A stretch of DNA of 64,000 nucleotides from Archangium minus (lineage in GTDB: Bacteria > Myxococcota > Myxococcia > Myxococcales > Myxococcaceae), in contig NZ_CP043494.1 of NCBI RefSeq assembly GCF_044360475.1, forward strand, positions 8,122,001-8,186,000, given 5' to 3'. A program made the position numbers and the translations under genes. Below, piece by piece: positions 63,478 through 64,000 of this stretch. The notes under the pieces were generated by a model. The model was not told where the DNA came from, did not search any database, and worked only from the letters and a program-made list of their open reading frames with translations. How positions within the stretch are numbered: the first letter of the stretch is position 1; each line of letters starts with the position of its first letter.

Positions 63478-64000
63478 TCAGGCATTGGAGCTCACCAGTG
63501 GTAGATCCAGGGTGAACACAGCGCCCCGGCCCGGTCCCTCACTCTTCGCCAGGATGGAACCGCCCAGGGCCTTCGCCGTGAGGATGCTGCAGTGCAGGCC
63601 GAAGCCGTGCCCTTCCTCCTTGGTGGTGAAGCCGGGGCGGAAGATCATCTCCAGGTTCTCCGGCGCAATCCCCACCCCGTTGTCTTCCACGACGATCCGC
63701 AGCAGTTGCTCGCCACTTTTCTCGAGCTTGAGCCGGAGCCACTTCTCCTCCTGCCCGCTCTCACTCAGCGCACTCGCGGCGTTGCTGATGAGGTGGGTCA
63801 GGATCTGCACCACCTTGCTCCGCTGGAGGAACAGGGCCGGCAGGGCTTGGTACTCCTTGATGATCCGCACCCGCAGCGGCTCCAGGACGGGGGTGTTCAT
63901 CCGCAGGGAGTCTTCCAGCAGATCCTCCAGGTGGATCCATTCCGGCGCCTCCGAGACCCCGACGTAGGCCTGCTGTGTCCGCACCACCTCGTTGAGGTAC
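63478..64000 (-). CDS. sensor histidine kinase, C-terminal part
   Basis: Runs off the right edge; 173 residues are visible up to the stop at 63478. HATPase_c motifs: LISNAASAL (N box), EDNGVGIAPENL (G1), and GHGFGLHCS (G2). Upstream YLNEVVRTQQAYVG fits the dimerisation helix of PAS-linked kinases. The GTG at 63987 is not the true start, because the frame continues beyond the window. Confidence 0.88.
   Translation of the reverse strand, partial: YLNEVVRTQQAYVGVSEAPEWIHLEDLLEDSLRMNTPVLEPLRVRIIKEYQALPALFLQRSKVVQILTHLISNAASALSESGQEEKWLRLKLEKSGEQLLRIVVEDNGVGIAPENLEMIFRPGFTTKEEGHGFGLHCSILTAKALGGSILAKSEGPGRGAVFTLDLPLVSSNA

Overview
The window looks like a high-GC Myxococcota chromosome, probably a Cystobacter/Archangium-type myxobacterium. 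This rests on the many short Cys-rich lipoproteins, secreted glycoside hydrolases, NtrC-type response regulators and a VIT/VWA/TPR lipoprotein; it is inference, since no rRNA or complete tRNA is present. The region is accessory in character: single genes and small divergons, several gene remnants, and clear acquired material.

Layout. 1-19.9 kb: a c-type cytochrome (cut by the left edge), a broken copy of a toxin-like gene, a small lipoprotein, a GH31 enzyme, a LysR/epimerase divergon, a SoxR/ABM-monooxygenase divergon with a recognisable SoxR box, an XRE/GST divergon, a GH19-type lysozyme, HflX, a DUF4832 protein behind a G16 tract, an astacin-type protease, an orphan Imm-5-type immunity protein, a methyltransferase, and a secreted protein. 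19.9-21.5 kb: an LRR-like protein. 21.6-31.1 kb: a complete pyrroloquinoline quinone (PQQ) gene set, pqqF-A-B-C-D-E plus the linked S9 peptidase, Pseudomonas-like and preceded by a Pseudomonas-type REP sequence. This block is interrupted between pqqE and the intact peptidase by about 1.4 kb of other DNA carrying an alpha/beta hydrolase, flanked by a 375-bp direct repeat. pqqA (23 codons) and the pqqA/pqqB hairpin are annotated.

31-35.5 kb: a secreted TIM-barrel glycosidase, a low-GC lipoprotein of foreign composition, decayed DNA, and an exported protein. 35.6-46.3 kb: a histidine kinase/NtrC-type regulator pair on the minus strand, and a five-gene Lol-like ABC export operon on the plus strand preceded by a sigma-54 promoter with paired enhancer sites. 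The promoter/enhancer block is present twice, with a serine hydrolase and a kinase remnant between the copies. 46.5-49.4 kb: a GH43 lipoprotein with tandem modules and a PQQ-dependent sugar dehydrogenase, the only visible PQQ consumer.

49.5-56.1 kb: two TetR/NmrA-type oxidoreductase divergons with readable operators, enclosing a minus-strand operon of an ornithine-cyclodeaminase/SbnB-like enzyme, an ATP-grasp ligase and a short Ig-like protein. 56.3-58.3 kb: a candidate secreted PD-(D/E)XK nuclease toxin and downstream partner, flanked by two copies of a tRNA 3'-end sequence. 58.5-64 kb: a membrane-anchored metallo-beta-lactamase-fold hydrolase, a large VIT/VWA lipoprotein and the end of a histidine kinase.

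Best candidates for something new: the tRNA-end-flanked toxin cassette (with a decayed paralogue at 1.46 kb), the SbnB-like/ATP-grasp/small-protein operon, and the duplicated sigma-54 regulatory block in front of the export operon.
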